Of a DNA stretch of 54,273 nucleotides, positions 23,548 through 32,429 are shown one piece after another. This DNA comes from Holophagales bacterium UBA2201 (lineage in GTDB: Bacteria > Acidobacteriota > Thermoanaerobaculia > UBA2201), in NCBI GenBank assembly GCA_002327305.1, contig DCUZ01000048.1, forward strand, positions 1-54,273, read 5' to 3'. The notes beneath the pieces were generated by a model. The model saw only the letters and a list, made by a program, of their open reading frames with translations. It was not told where the DNA came from and made no database searches. Within the stretch, counting starts at the first letter, position 1. Every line of letters starts with the position of its first letter. The position numbers and the translations under genes are program-made.

Positions 23548-24311
23548 CCACCGATTGGTCTCCGAACCGCTTCACCAGCGAGTTGGACAGAGCACAGCCG
23601 CGTCCCTACTATTTCTATCTGGACCGGGCCCTACGGGGGGGAGAATCGCTGTTGGAGGTCGGATGCGGGCCGGGGCGTCTTTATGACTTTCTCGCTCCCC
23701 GAAAGAAACTGGATTACACCGCGGCCGATCTGACCCCCGAGATGCTGGCGCTGTTGCGCCGGCGCCACCCCAAGGTGCGGACCCTCGAAGTGGACGTGCA
23801 GGAAATGACGGGGATCCCCGACCGCGCCTACGACTGGGTGGTCTGCTCCGATGTCCTCATCCACATCCCCAAACCCTACCAGGCCCTGGAGCACCTCTGG
23901 CGCGTCACACGGGGGGCACTGCTCTTCGTCGTGAGAGGGACCGACCAGCCGGGAGACATCGTGGACATCAGCCGCGGCCACCAGGAGGACGAATCGGGAC
24001 AGCGCTTCTACTACAATGTGTTCAACCACGCCGGGATGCTGGACCGGCTTGGCGGCCTGGCGCCGGCGCCAGCCGGGATCGATTGCATGCGAGAGGTCCT
24101 CCCCGAGATGCCACAGGCCCGACGCACCATCCCCGTGGACCGCACCCGCCACTCCGTCTGGGTCACCGGCTACGCGGTGCTGAAGGACCCCGGCGCCGTC
24201 CGGTGGCTCGGCTCGGGTGATTTCCATTTCTCCCCGGACCATATTCTGCACCGGTTGAGGCGGAAACTGCGCAAGATCGCCGGCGCTCCCCACCGCTGGG
24301 ACATGGTGTAG
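23544..24311 (+). CDS. Class I SAM-dependent methyltransferase
   Basis: A 255-aa Rossmann-fold methyltransferase with motif I LEVGCGPGRL (about 37-46), an acidic strand-2 region and CSDVLIHIP as motif IV-like segment. The sequence AAGGAGG five nt before the ATG is the strongest SD in this operon, so the gene may be well translated despite overlapping the preceding stop. O- or N-methylation of a sugar is the natural inference; the acceptor is unknown. Confidence 0.85.
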   Translation: MTTDWSPNRFTSELDRAQPRPYYFYLDRALRGGESLLEVGCGPGRLYDFLAPRKKLDYTAADLTPEMLALLRRRHPKVRTLEVDVQEMTGIPDRAYDWVVCSDVLIHIPKPYQALEHLWRVTRGALLFVVRGTDQPGDIVDISRGHQEDESGQRFYYNVFNHAGMLDRLGGLAPAPAGIDCMREVLPEMPQARRTIPVDRTRHSVWVTGYAVLKDPGAVRWLGSGDFHFSPDHILHRLRRKLRKIAGAPHRWDMV

Positions 24312-24318
24312 CCGGCCG

Positions 24319-25698
24319 TTGCCGAAGTTCATCGACGAAGCCGTCGTTGCCTTCTCGGCCGAGTTGCGGGGGCTTGAAGCCCAAGAGCCCCTGCTGTGCG
24401 CCTGGCGGTACCAGGGGGGCCCCGGGACGGGCACGGGAAACCTATTCCCCACCCTACTGAGGATCCTGGCGGACCGACGCCGCGCTCGGAAAGCGCTGGA
24501 AGGCCCCGCTCCGGGCCAGATCGTCGTGGCGGCCTACTCCCCCCTTTCCGCTACTTGGGGAACGCTCGCGCCCATCCTTCGCGAACTGGCGTCGAGGGGT
24601 GAGCCCGCCTATCTGCTCTACTCCGACCAGACGCGGCCCATCCTGTCTTCCGTGCCCCACCGGGGCGCCGCCCATATCATGGCGCTGGCCGCCTCCCTGC
24701 CCATCGCGGTCCGCGTCCGCCATCTGTTCGCCGCCCGCCGTCTCGCCCGTTCTCTTCGCCGGGTCCTGCCGCCGAACAGCGACGGCGGGGCGGAGCGGTG
24801 GCTGGAGTGGGCCCTCTCCACGCGCGCGGCGGCGGGCCCGTGGCTGAAGGGGGCGGGGGCCCTCGCGGCCGACAGCGACATCGAGGCGCCCCGCATGGCC
24901 CTGTTCGGGGCCGCGCGGGCGGCGGGGGTCCCTTCCGCGGTCCTGCAACACGGGTTTTTCAGCCCCCACCAGTTCCCCCTCCACGCCCACCGCCTCCTGA
25001 CCTGGGGCGGCTATTTCTCCCGTCAGGCCATCGTTTGCGGCCTTTCCCCGGGGAGCGAGGTGGAGGTGGGTTGCCCACGGTGGGATGGCCTTGATGCCCT
25101 CCGGCGGGAGCCCCGGATCCCGGCGGTGCGCGAGGCGATGGGGGGGCGGCCGGGACGGCCCCTGGTCCTGATCATCAGCAACGCGCACGGCGCGGAGGTC
25201 TATCCCCGGCACTATACCCCCTTCTTCGAGGGGCTCCGGAACCTGGTCGAGACGGGGTTGGAGGTGGCGGTGCGCCTTCATCCGGTGGAGCGGGACCTGC
25301 GGTATTACCGGCCCCATCTTCCGGATTCCATCACGGACGCCTTGCGGACGGTGCCCCAATCCCTCTCTCTGCACGACGCCCTCCGCCATTCGGATGTGGT
25401 CTACCATGTCTTTTCGGCCGCCGCCCTGGAGGCGATGCTGTTGGGGGTCCCCGTCCTGTTCGAGCGGGGGGAGGAGGGGGCGGAACCGCTGACCGACCTG
25501 CCCGGGAACGGGGGCGGCCGGTGGACCGGTCCCTCCGGGGTTGTCCGGGACTGCGCGGAATTGGGAACGGCCGGAGAGGCGCGGGGGGCCTGCCTGGAGG
25601 CACAGGAGCGTTTTCTCGAGGGGGCGTTCTCCCACCGGGGCCGGGCGACGGAGGCCGCCTGCGCCTCCCTGTTGCGCCTCGCCGGAAGGCCGGCATGA
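24319..25698 (+). CDS. Putative GT-B glycosyltransferase, possibly for the nonulosonate
   Basis: A 459-aa protein that begins at a TTG seven nt after the previous stop; no ATG or GTG lies in a better place, so the exact start is uncertain. VLQHGFFSPHQ (about residues 205-215), the RLHPVERD stretch and the YHVFSAAALEAMLLGVPVLF region near 360 resemble GT-B enzymes of capsule, polysialic-acid or glycerophosphotransferase type. It lies at the end of the leg block and immediately before the flippase, as a transferase for CMP-activated sugar might. The family assignment is by pattern only. Confidence 0.6.
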   Translation: MPKFIDEAVVAFSAELRGLEAQEPLLCAWRYQGGPGTGTGNLFPTLLRILADRRRARKALEGPAPGQIVVAAYSPLSATWGTLAPILRELASRGEPAYLLYSDQTRPILSSVPHRGAAHIMALAASLPIAVRVRHLFAARRLARSLRRVLPPNSDGGAERWLEWALSTRAAAGPWLKGAGALAADSDIEAPRMALFGAARAAGVPSAVLQHGFFSPHQFPLHAHRLLTWGGYFSRQAIVCGLSPGSEVEVGCPRWDGLDALRREPRIPAVREAMGGRPGRPLVLIISNAHGAEVYPRHYTPFFEGLRNLVETGLEVAVRLHPVERDLRYYRPHLPDSITDALRTVPQSLSLHDALRHSDVVYHVFSAAALEAMLLGVPVLFERGEEGAEPLTDLPGNGGGRWTGPSGVVRDCAELGTAGEARGACLEAQERFLEGAFSHRGRATEAACASLLRLAGRPA

Positions 25699-27029
25699 CC
25701 CTTTCCGGACCAGCGGGCGGCGTCCCGCCCCGTGGAGAAGACGGATCGCTGCGCCGGATTTTGCGGGATTTGCTCCGCCCAACCGACCTGAAGAAGGCGG
25801 TCTCGGCCTACCTGGGGGGCAACCTGGTCTCCACGGCCAGCCGGGCGATCTCCGGCCTGCTGGTGGCCCGGCTGGCGGGGCCGGGGTATATGGGGCTGTT
25901 TTTGGGCCTCTCCGTCGCCATCCCCTACGCCCGGTTGCTCCACCTGGGGGTGCAGAACGGGACCGGCCGGGAACTGCCCATGCTGTTGGGGGCCGGCCGA
26001 AGGGAGGAGGCGCTGGGGGTCCTCTCCGCCACCTGGTGGTGGGTGACCCGGACCAGCGCCCTGCTGGTCCTGGCCTTCGCCGCCGCCGGGGCGGCCCTGG
26101 GGCTGGCCGGAAGGGGGGACACCGCCGTCGCCTTCGCCGCCTACGCCGTCATCATCCCCCTCACCTTCATGAACGAGACCCTGGAGATCACCTACCGGAC
26201 CGCCAACGATTTCATCCGGCTTTCCCGCATAAGGATACTGGACGCCGTCTTCGCCCTGGCCTCCGTCGCCCTGCTTCTGCTCCACCCCTGGTGGGGCCTG
26301 CTGGGGCGCGCCATCCTGCTCCTGCTCCTCCACCACACCCTCCTGCGCCTCTGGTGCTCCCTGCCGGTCCGGGGGCGATGGGACCGGCCCCATTTCCTCC
26401 AGGTGGTCAAGATCGGCCTGCCCATGTTCGCCGTGGGCTATCTTCTGGGGATCTTCAATGTGCTGGACCGCACCCTCATCCTCAAGTTCCTGGGCACCGA
26501 CGCCCTGGGATTGTACACCCCGGCCCTGATGGTCTCCATGGCCGTCCTGGTCCTCCCCACCTCCATCGCCCAGGTCTTCTACCCCCGGATGTGCCTGGAA
26601 TACGGACGGACCGGATCGGGGCGGCCCCTGCTCCGGCTGGCCCTGGTCCCGCAGGGCCTGCTGGCCGTGGGGCTCCTTCCCCTCTTCGCCGCCGGATGGT
26701 TCCTGATGGACCCGTTCGTCCGCTGGATGCTGCCCCAGTATGTCGGAGGCATCCCCGCCGCGCAGTGGATGCTGGTCTTCATCTACTTCCAGTGCCTGAC
26801 GATTCCACACCTCCTCTTCAATGTGTTCCACAGGATGGCCGCCCTGGCCATCCTGACGGTCTCATCCCTCGCGGTGGGCGGCGGCGCTTCGTGGCTCTTC
26901 CTGGGCCTCGGCCTGGGACTGCAAGGGGTGCCCATGGGGTGCGCCCTCGGCGCCCTTTGGTATTCCCTGGCGGGAACCGCCTGGACAACGCATATGGCCC
27001 TGAAGTCCCCGGCCGGCCCCGCCCTTTGA
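25695..27029 (+). CDS. wzx: Wzx-type polysaccharide flippase
   Basis: A 444-aa integral membrane protein with about twelve hydrophobic helices, of the MOP/Wzx kind, that would move the undecaprenyl-linked repeat unit across the inner membrane. The typical N-terminal helices (YLGGNLVSTASRAISGLLVARLAGP) and paired helices to the end are visible. The ATG overlaps the upstream stop (ATGA). The upstream in-frame extension to 25521 is rejected. Confidence 0.85.
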   Translation: MTLSGPAGGVPPRGEDGSLRRILRDLLRPTDLKKAVSAYLGGNLVSTASRAISGLLVARLAGPGYMGLFLGLSVAIPYARLLHLGVQNGTGRELPMLLGAGRREEALGVLSATWWWVTRTSALLVLAFAAAGAALGLAGRGDTAVAFAAYAVIIPLTFMNETLEITYRTANDFIRLSRIRILDAVFALASVALLLLHPWWGLLGRAILLLLLHHTLLRLWCSLPVRGRWDRPHFLQVVKIGLPMFAVGYLLGIFNVLDRTLILKFLGTDALGLYTPALMVSMAVLVLPTSIAQVFYPRMCLEYGRTGSGRPLLRLALVPQGLLAVGLLPLFAAGWFLMDPFVRWMLPQYVGGIPAAQWMLVFIYFQCLTIPHLLFNVFHRMAALAILTVSSLAVGGGASWLFLGLGLGLQGVPMGCALGALWYSLAGTAWTTHMALKSPAGPAL

Positions 27030-27033
27030 TCCG

Positions 27034-27699
27034 ATGAATACACAGCGTTGGCTGGATCGTCTGCTCGCTCTCGACCCCCTTGCCACCCTCCGTGGCCGGC
27101 GCAACCGGAGGGAATTCGCCCGCCGCTTCCCCGGGGCACTGATTAGTCCCCACTCCATCATCCCCAAGGGCGACATCGCCATAGGGCGGGGCACCTATGG
27201 ATGCCTGCATATCCAGACCTTTCACCCCTCCGATCGCGTCTCAATCGGGCGCTATTGCTCCATCGCGCCCGAGGTTCTCATCCTGGCCGGCGGAGGGCAC
27301 CGCACGGATCTCCCCTCCACCTATCCCTTTCGAAAGAAATTCAATCCCGAAAATGAGAACACCGACGTGGTTTCCAAGGGGGCGGTGGTAATCGGGAACG
27401 ATGTCTGGATCGGCGCCCGTGCCCTCGTCCTTTCCGGCGTGACCATCGGCGACGGAGCGGTGATCGCCGGCGGGTCTGTGGTTGTGAAAGACATTCCCCC
27501 CTTTGCCATCACTGGCGGCAATCCCGCGAAAGTCCTCCGCCTGCGCCTGCCCGAAGCGGCGATCGCGGCGATGCTGAGGATCCGTTGGTGGGAGTGGGAC
27601 GAGGAGCGGATCCGGCGTGAAATGGACGGATTCTACGAATCCCCGGAGGCCTTCATCCGGCGCCAACTGCCCGGGTGGAACGGGGCCTTCCCCCCATGA
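27034..27699 (+). CDS. CatB/WbbJ-like hexapeptide acetyltransferase
   Basis: A 221-aa acyltransferase with a left-handed beta-helix. ISPHSIIPKGDIAIGRGTYG and later VVIGNDVWIGARALVLSGVTIGDGAVI show hexapeptide turns. GGGHRTDLPSTYPF carries the conserved His of xenobiotic or sugar O-acetyltransferases. Probably O-acetylates a sugar residue of the glycan. The start follows the flippase stop by four nt; its stop overlaps the next gene (ATGATG). Confidence 0.88.
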   Translation: MNTQRWLDRLLALDPLATLRGRRNRREFARRFPGALISPHSIIPKGDIAIGRGTYGCLHIQTFHPSDRVSIGRYCSIAPEVLILAGGGHRTDLPSTYPFRKKFNPENENTDVVSKGAVVIGNDVWIGARALVLSGVTIGDGAVIAGGSVVVKDIPPFAITGGNPAKVLRLRLPEAAIAAMLRIRWWEWDEERIRREMDGFYESPEAFIRRQLPGWNGAFPP

Positions 27700-28712
27700 T
27701 GAAGCCCCGGATCGTCATCCTTTCCCCTCCTCTGGCCGGCATCCCGGAGGGGGTCGCGTCGGGCTTTGAGCGCGCCGGATGCGCCGTTGCCGGGTTCTCC
27801 TACGGCCTCGTGAGGGGCAACCGGCTCAAAGGGTTGTTCCCGGGGTTCGCCGAGTGGGAAAGGGCATGGAAATTCCACCGGACCCTGTTGGGTCCGGTGC
27901 GGGCGGCGGTGGAAGGGGGCGGGTGCGACCTTCTTCTTGTCTTGAAAGGGGCGCGCCTTCACCCGCGGGCGGAGCGGTTCCTGGCCGCCCTCCCATGCCC
28001 CCTGGCCCTGTGGACCTTCGATTCCCTGGGCCGGGTCCCCGGGCAGGAGGCCCTGGCGCGGTATGCCGCCCATGCCTTCTACATGGACGGGGGGGACATC
28101 CATGGCGACCGCGCCACCTGGCTCCCGCTGGGATACGATGAGCGGATCCACCACCCCACCCCGGAGCCGAAGGAGTTCGACCTGCTGTTCGTCGGCCGCC
28201 TGGGGACGCAATACCGCCGGCGGCGTGCCTTCCTGGATGCTCTGAACCGGTCCCCCATCCCCGGCCGGCGGCGTGTCGGCTTCGTGGGCTCCACCGGATC
28301 GCGGGCGGGCGACGCCCATTTGGACCTGCACCCGGGAATGAGACACGTCGCCCCGCACCTGGCTCCGGGCGGCTTCGCTTCGTGCATCGCCAAAAGCAGC
28401 GTCTGCGTCAACATCCACCAGGACGACGGCGGCCGGCCCGTCAATCCCACCTTCTTCGCCATCCCCGGCTCCGGCGCGTGCCAGGTGGCCGAGGACGCCC
28501 CCCACCTGGCCCGCTGGCTGGAGCCGGGAAAACAGTTCATATCCGCCTCTCTGGACACGTTCATCCCCACTCTCGAATCCCTCCTGGACCAACCCGGCCG
28601 GATCGCCGCGACCGCCGAGGCGGGCCGGCGCGAGGCCCGGGAGAGGCACACCTATGCCCTTCGGGCCCGACAGATTATGACAACCCTGGGGATCGTCCCG
28701 GCTCCCGCATGA
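27696..28712 (+). CDS. CgeB-like glycosyltransferase
   Basis: A 338-aa GT-B-like protein. CDLLLVLKGARLHP and LALWTFDSLGRVPG in the N-terminal half, and LFVGRLGTQYRRRRAFLDAL and SVCVNIHQDDGGRPVNPTFFAIPGSGAC in the C-terminal half match the CgeB/DUF3880-like arrangement. The last segment contains the nucleotide-sugar binding turn. Acceptor and donor unknown. Start overlaps the acetyltransferase end. Confidence 0.8.
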   Translation: MMKPRIVILSPPLAGIPEGVASGFERAGCAVAGFSYGLVRGNRLKGLFPGFAEWERAWKFHRTLLGPVRAAVEGGGCDLLLVLKGARLHPRAERFLAALPCPLALWTFDSLGRVPGQEALARYAAHAFYMDGGDIHGDRATWLPLGYDERIHHPTPEPKEFDLLFVGRLGTQYRRRRAFLDALNRSPIPGRRRVGFVGSTGSRAGDAHLDLHPGMRHVAPHLAPGGFASCIAKSSVCVNIHQDDGGRPVNPTFFAIPGSGACQVAEDAPHLARWLEPGKQFISASLDTFIPTLESLLDQPGRIAATAEAGRREARERHTYALRARQIMTTLGIVPAPA

Positions 28713-28766
28713 CCCGGGCGTTCCGGCGGCCGGTCTCCCTCCGACTTGATCCGATGGTGATCATGC

Positions 28767-29771
28767 ATGGCTAAATACCGCACCGAGCGGCTCGACCCAG
28801 GCGCCTACGCCGAGTGGGACGCCTTCGTCGCCGCCCAGCCCGACGGCTCCTTCTTTCATACCACCGGCTGGCTCCTCCGGTTCGCCGACCGCGCGGACAT
28901 CACCGCCGCCTACGACGCCAAGGGGGCCATCCTCGGGGGGGCGGCGCTGGTGCGCACCTCCAAGTTCGGGGTGTCCGGATACCACATCCCCCCCTACACG
29001 CCCCTGTTCGGCCCCGTCATCGCCCGCTCCGGCAAAAACAGGGCCGCCTCCGCCCTCCTGGGCAACATCAATGCCGCCGCCGCGGTCCTCGACGCCCTCC
29101 CGAGGGGCAACCACTATGATTTCACCTTTCCCCTGGACGGGGAGATCTCCCTCCTGCCCTACCTCTGGAAGGGTTACACGGCCGAATTGCGCTACTCCAC
29201 CCTCATCCAGGGGACCGAAGGCGATTATTGGAACGCCATGGTGCGCCGCAAACGATTCGAACTCACCAGCGCGCGGCGGGGGATCGAGGACGGGACGCTG
29301 GTCGTGGATCGGGACGGCCCCCTGGAAGACCTGTTCCCGCTGAGCGGGGAGGTGAGCCGCCTCAAGGGTTTCCGTTTCAACCCGCGGCTGTGCCGGGCCG
29401 TTTTCCCGGCCCACGAGCGGGGGGCCCGATGGACCCTCCATCTCGTCCGCGACCGCTCGGGACGGTGCCTCGCCGGCTCGGTCCTGTACTTCGACGGGCG
29501 CCGGGGATATGCCCTGCTCAACGGCGTGGCCGCGGACCGACGGACCTCCATCAGCGATGCCTTGATTCTGACCATGGACGGCATGATCCGCGAATGCCTC
29601 TCCCGCGGCCTCCCATTCGATTTCGAGGGGTCCATCCTGAAGGGGGTGGCCGAATTTTTCATCATGCTGGGCGGAGCCCCGTATCCGCAGGTCCGGCTTC
29701 AGAAATCCCCCTCCCTGCGCTATTTCCTGATGCGGACCGGCCGCCGCTGGAGGGAGGAGCGGCGGGGATGA
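28767..29771 (+). CDS. FemAB/GNAT-like acyltransferase
   Basis: A 334-aa protein with two GNAT-like halves as in FemAB and exosortase-associated GNAT proteins. It begins SFFHTTGWLLRF, has VRRKRFELTSARRG in the middle and GSVLYFDGRRGYALLNGVA plus FDFEGSILKGVAEFF near the end. Members attach amino acids or acyl groups to cell-wall or glycan amines. With AsnB- and ATP-grasp-like genes nearby, addition of an aminoacyl group to the polysaccharide is possible but unproven. A 54-bp gap separates it from the gene upstream, with no clear SD. The stop overlaps the next start (ATGA). Confidence 0.8.
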   Translation: MAKYRTERLDPGAYAEWDAFVAAQPDGSFFHTTGWLLRFADRADITAAYDAKGAILGGAALVRTSKFGVSGYHIPPYTPLFGPVIARSGKNRAASALLGNINAAAAVLDALPRGNHYDFTFPLDGEISLLPYLWKGYTAELRYSTLIQGTEGDYWNAMVRRKRFELTSARRGIEDGTLVVDRDGPLEDLFPLSGEVSRLKGFRFNPRLCRAVFPAHERGARWTLHLVRDRSGRCLAGSVLYFDGRRGYALLNGVAADRRTSISDALILTMDGMIRECLSRGLPFDFEGSILKGVAEFFIMLGGAPYPQVRLQKSPSLRYFLMRTGRRWREERRG

Positions 29772-31171
29772 ACCCCGTCCTTCCCGCCATGCGGGGTTAT
29801 CGGCTGGCGTCCGTCTGGAGCGTCCTCCTGGGGACGTTTTTGGTCCTGGTCCTGTTCCTGGCCAGGTTACCCCTTTTCTCCCCCATCGTGAACCATGGGA
29901 TCGGCCCCGCCTTCGCCCTTCTGGTCTTCCTTTTTTTCTGGCGCTCCGGCCGCTCCCTGCCCCCGGAAATGCTGCTCTACGGGGCCTTCGTCCTCTGGAA
30001 TCTCACCGGCCTGCTGGTCGCCCGGGACACGGCCTTCTTCTGGTCGTATTTCGCGCTCCATGCCCAGGTCTTTATCCTGGGATGTGTCGTCGTGCTGGTT
30101 GTGGGAAGGCTCGGCGACCTGCGCCCCGTCTTCGGGGCCCTGGCGGCCACCGCGGTCTTCGCCTTGGGCAATACGCTGCACTCCCGGGAACTGCTCGCCG
30201 TCATCGCCGTGCGGGAGAATGTCCAAGTGGCGGGGCTGTTGAAGAACCCCAACGGCTTCGGGTTCGCCATGCTGGTCGGGATCATGGGCTTGCTGTTTTT
30301 CTGGTACCGCGCCCGCTCCCACGCCTCCCGCCTGATGCTCGCCGGCCTCAGCGGCCTGATGGGCGTGGGGCTGATCTATTCCGCTTCCCGGAAGGCCTAC
30401 CTCACCTGCATGCTCTTTTTGGTCCTGTGGGCGTTATTTTGTCACCGGCAGTACCTCCGGCGCCATCCCAGCACCGTCCTGGGAATCTTCGTCCTGGGCC
30501 TCGCCCTGGCCGGGGCGACGCACCATGTCCTGCGGACCAGCTACCTGGGGGACCGGCTGATGGAGTTCCGCACCCTCGAGAGCATCGAGACCAAGGAGAC
30601 CCGGCGGCTGACCTTCTACCGGGAGGGGCTGGCCATGTTCCTCGAAAACCCCCTCTTCGGCGTGGGCTTGGGCAATTTCAAAACCATGTCGGTCTACGGC
30701 ACCTACAGCCACTCCGACCTCCTGGAGGTCCTCTCCACCACGGGAGCCGTGGGATTCCTCCTCTACGGGGGCGGGATCTACCTCCTGTGGCGGCGGCTTA
30801 GGCGCCTGCGCCGCCTCGCGGCCAATCCGGAGGCCGATTACGAGGCGACCTTCATGCAGATCCTCCTGGCCTGTTATCTGCTCATCGGCCTGGGGCGGCC
30901 CCACTTCCTGGACATTTTCTCCGTGACCTTCTACGCGGCGATCGTCGGCTGGGCCTTCTACCACTCGCGCCTGGCCGGCGCCACCCGGCGCCTCCCGTCG
31001 GTGCGGTCCATCTTTTCCAGTCCCAGCGCCATGCAGGATCGATCTTTGCGCGAGATGGATCTTGCCACGCGCTGGGCCATGAATAATTTCACCACGCGCC
31101 CCGGTGTTGATGATCATTTCCAGGAACCGGCCGTCAGGGAGGCGGCGCGCGATGGGGACTGCCATGCGTAA
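29768..31171 (+). CDS. Wzy/WaaL-like O-antigen polymerase or ligase, copy 1
   Basis: A 467-aa membrane protein with about ten to twelve helices and the O-antigen ligase/polymerase pattern: KNPNGFGFAML, LIYSASRKAYLT, and GVGLGNFKTMSVYGTYSHSDLLEVL in the large periplasmic loop with conserved His. The last 60 residues are hydrophilic. It is strongly similar along its length to the next gene, so they arose by tandem duplication. Whether each is a polymerase or a ligase cannot be told from sequence. ATGA overlap upstream. Confidence 0.85.
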   Translation: MNPVLPAMRGYRLASVWSVLLGTFLVLVLFLARLPLFSPIVNHGIGPAFALLVFLFFWRSGRSLPPEMLLYGAFVLWNLTGLLVARDTAFFWSYFALHAQVFILGCVVVLVVGRLGDLRPVFGALAATAVFALGNTLHSRELLAVIAVRENVQVAGLLKNPNGFGFAMLVGIMGLLFFWYRARSHASRLMLAGLSGLMGVGLIYSASRKAYLTCMLFLVLWALFCHRQYLRRHPSTVLGIFVLGLALAGATHHVLRTSYLGDRLMEFRTLESIETKETRRLTFYREGLAMFLENPLFGVGLGNFKTMSVYGTYSHSDLLEVLSTTGAVGFLLYGGGIYLLWRRLRRLRRLAANPEADYEATFMQILLACYLLIGLGRPHFLDIFSVTFYAAIVGWAFYHSRLAGATRRLPSVRSIFSSPSAMQDRSLREMDLATRWAMNNFTTRPGVDDHFQEPAVREAARDGDCHA

Positions 31172-32429
31172 CTCGAAGGATACATTCATCTGGAGCGTTC
31201 TCCTGGGCCTGTTCCTGTTCGCCCTTCTCTTCCTGGCCCGGTTCCCCGCCTTCACCCCCATCGCCAACCGCATCATCGGCCCCGGCTTCGCCGCGATCGT
31301 CTTCCTGCGCCTCTTCCGCTCCGTCCGTTCCCTCCCCCCGGAGATGCTCTTCTACGGCGCGTTCGTGCTGTGGAGCATGACGGGCATGCTGGTGGCCCTG
31401 AACATGGCCACCCTGGGATCGTACATCATGCTCCTGCTCCAGGTCCTCGTCCTGGGCTGGACCGTGGCCCTGATCACGGGCAAGTTCGGGGACATGCGCC
31501 CGGTGTTCGGCGCCCTGGCCGCCACCGCCATCTTCGCGTTCGCCTTCACGGTCCAGTCCCGGGAACTGTTCACCGTCATGGATGTGCGGGAGAAAGTCCA
31601 ACTGGCCGGGCTGTTGAAGAACCCCAACGCCTTCGGGTTCTCCATGCTCGTCGGCATCATGGGGCTGCTGTTCTACTGGTACCGCGCCCGGTCGCCCCTG
31701 GCCAAAACCCTGCTCGTCGGCCTGACCGGGTTGATGGGCGTGGGGCTCATATTCTCCGCCTCCCGCAAGGCCTTTCTGACCTTTTTGCTTTTTGTGATCC
31801 TGTGGGCGGTGCTGTGCCACCGGCAGTACATCCGCCGGCATCCCAAGGTCGTCCTGGGCATCCTCCTCCTGAGCGTCGGCCTGACCGCCATGACCAGCTA
31901 TGTCCTGGAGGAATCCTACCTCGGTGACCGCCTGCAGTCATTCCGCAGTCTCGATAGCCTCGAGCGCAAGGAGGCCAAGCGGGTGAACTTTTACCGGGAG
32001 GGGATGGCCATGTTCCTGGAATCCCCCCTCCTGGGCGTGGGGCTGGGCAATTTCCAGATCCACAGCACCTCGGGGACCTACAGCCACTCCGACTTCATGG
32101 AGATCCTCTCGGGCACGGGGCTCATCGGCCTCGTTCTTTACGGAGGGGGGATGGTCCTCCTCTGGCGGCGTCTGAGGCGCCTGCGCCGCTTCGCGGCCAA
32201 TCCCGAGGCCGTGTACGAGGTGACCTACATGCAGATCCTCCTGATCTGCCATGTCGCCGTCGGCCTGGGACGGCCCCACTTCCTGGACCTGTATTCCATG
32301 ACCTTCTACTCCGGCCTCACCGGCTGGGCCTATTACCATATGCAGATGCTGACCGCTGCCGGGAAGGCCCCGAAGCCGGCTGCGGCCCCCGCGCGCGGCA
32401 CGGGGACCACCCTCGCGGGAAACGCCTGA
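31152..32429 (+). CDS. Wzy/WaaL-like O-antigen polymerase or ligase, copy 2
   Basis: A 425-aa paralogue of the preceding gene with the same motifs: KNPNAFGFSML, LIFSASRKAFLT, GVGLGNFQIHSTSGTYSHSDFMEIL. I place the start at 31152, with GGAGG nine nt upstream; an ATG at 31164 is nearly as good and would shorten it by four residues. Overlaps the end of copy 1. Divergence is greatest at the termini, suggesting different substrates or partners. The C-terminal 30 residues are Ala/Pro-rich. Confidence 0.85.
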   Translation: MGTAMRNSKDTFIWSVLLGLFLFALLFLARFPAFTPIANRIIGPGFAAIVFLRLFRSVRSLPPEMLFYGAFVLWSMTGMLVALNMATLGSYIMLLLQVLVLGWTVALITGKFGDMRPVFGALAATAIFAFAFTVQSRELFTVMDVREKVQLAGLLKNPNAFGFSMLVGIMGLLFYWYRARSPLAKTLLVGLTGLMGVGLIFSASRKAFLTFLLFVILWAVLCHRQYIRRHPKVVLGILLLSVGLTAMTSYVLEESYLGDRLQSFRSLDSLERKEAKRVNFYREGMAMFLESPLLGVGLGNFQIHSTSGTYSHSDFMEILSGTGLIGLVLYGGGMVLLWRRLRRLRRFAANPEAVYEVTYMQILLICHVAVGLGRPHFLDLYSMTFYSGLTGWAYYHMQMLTAAGKAPKPAAAPARGTGTTLAGNA

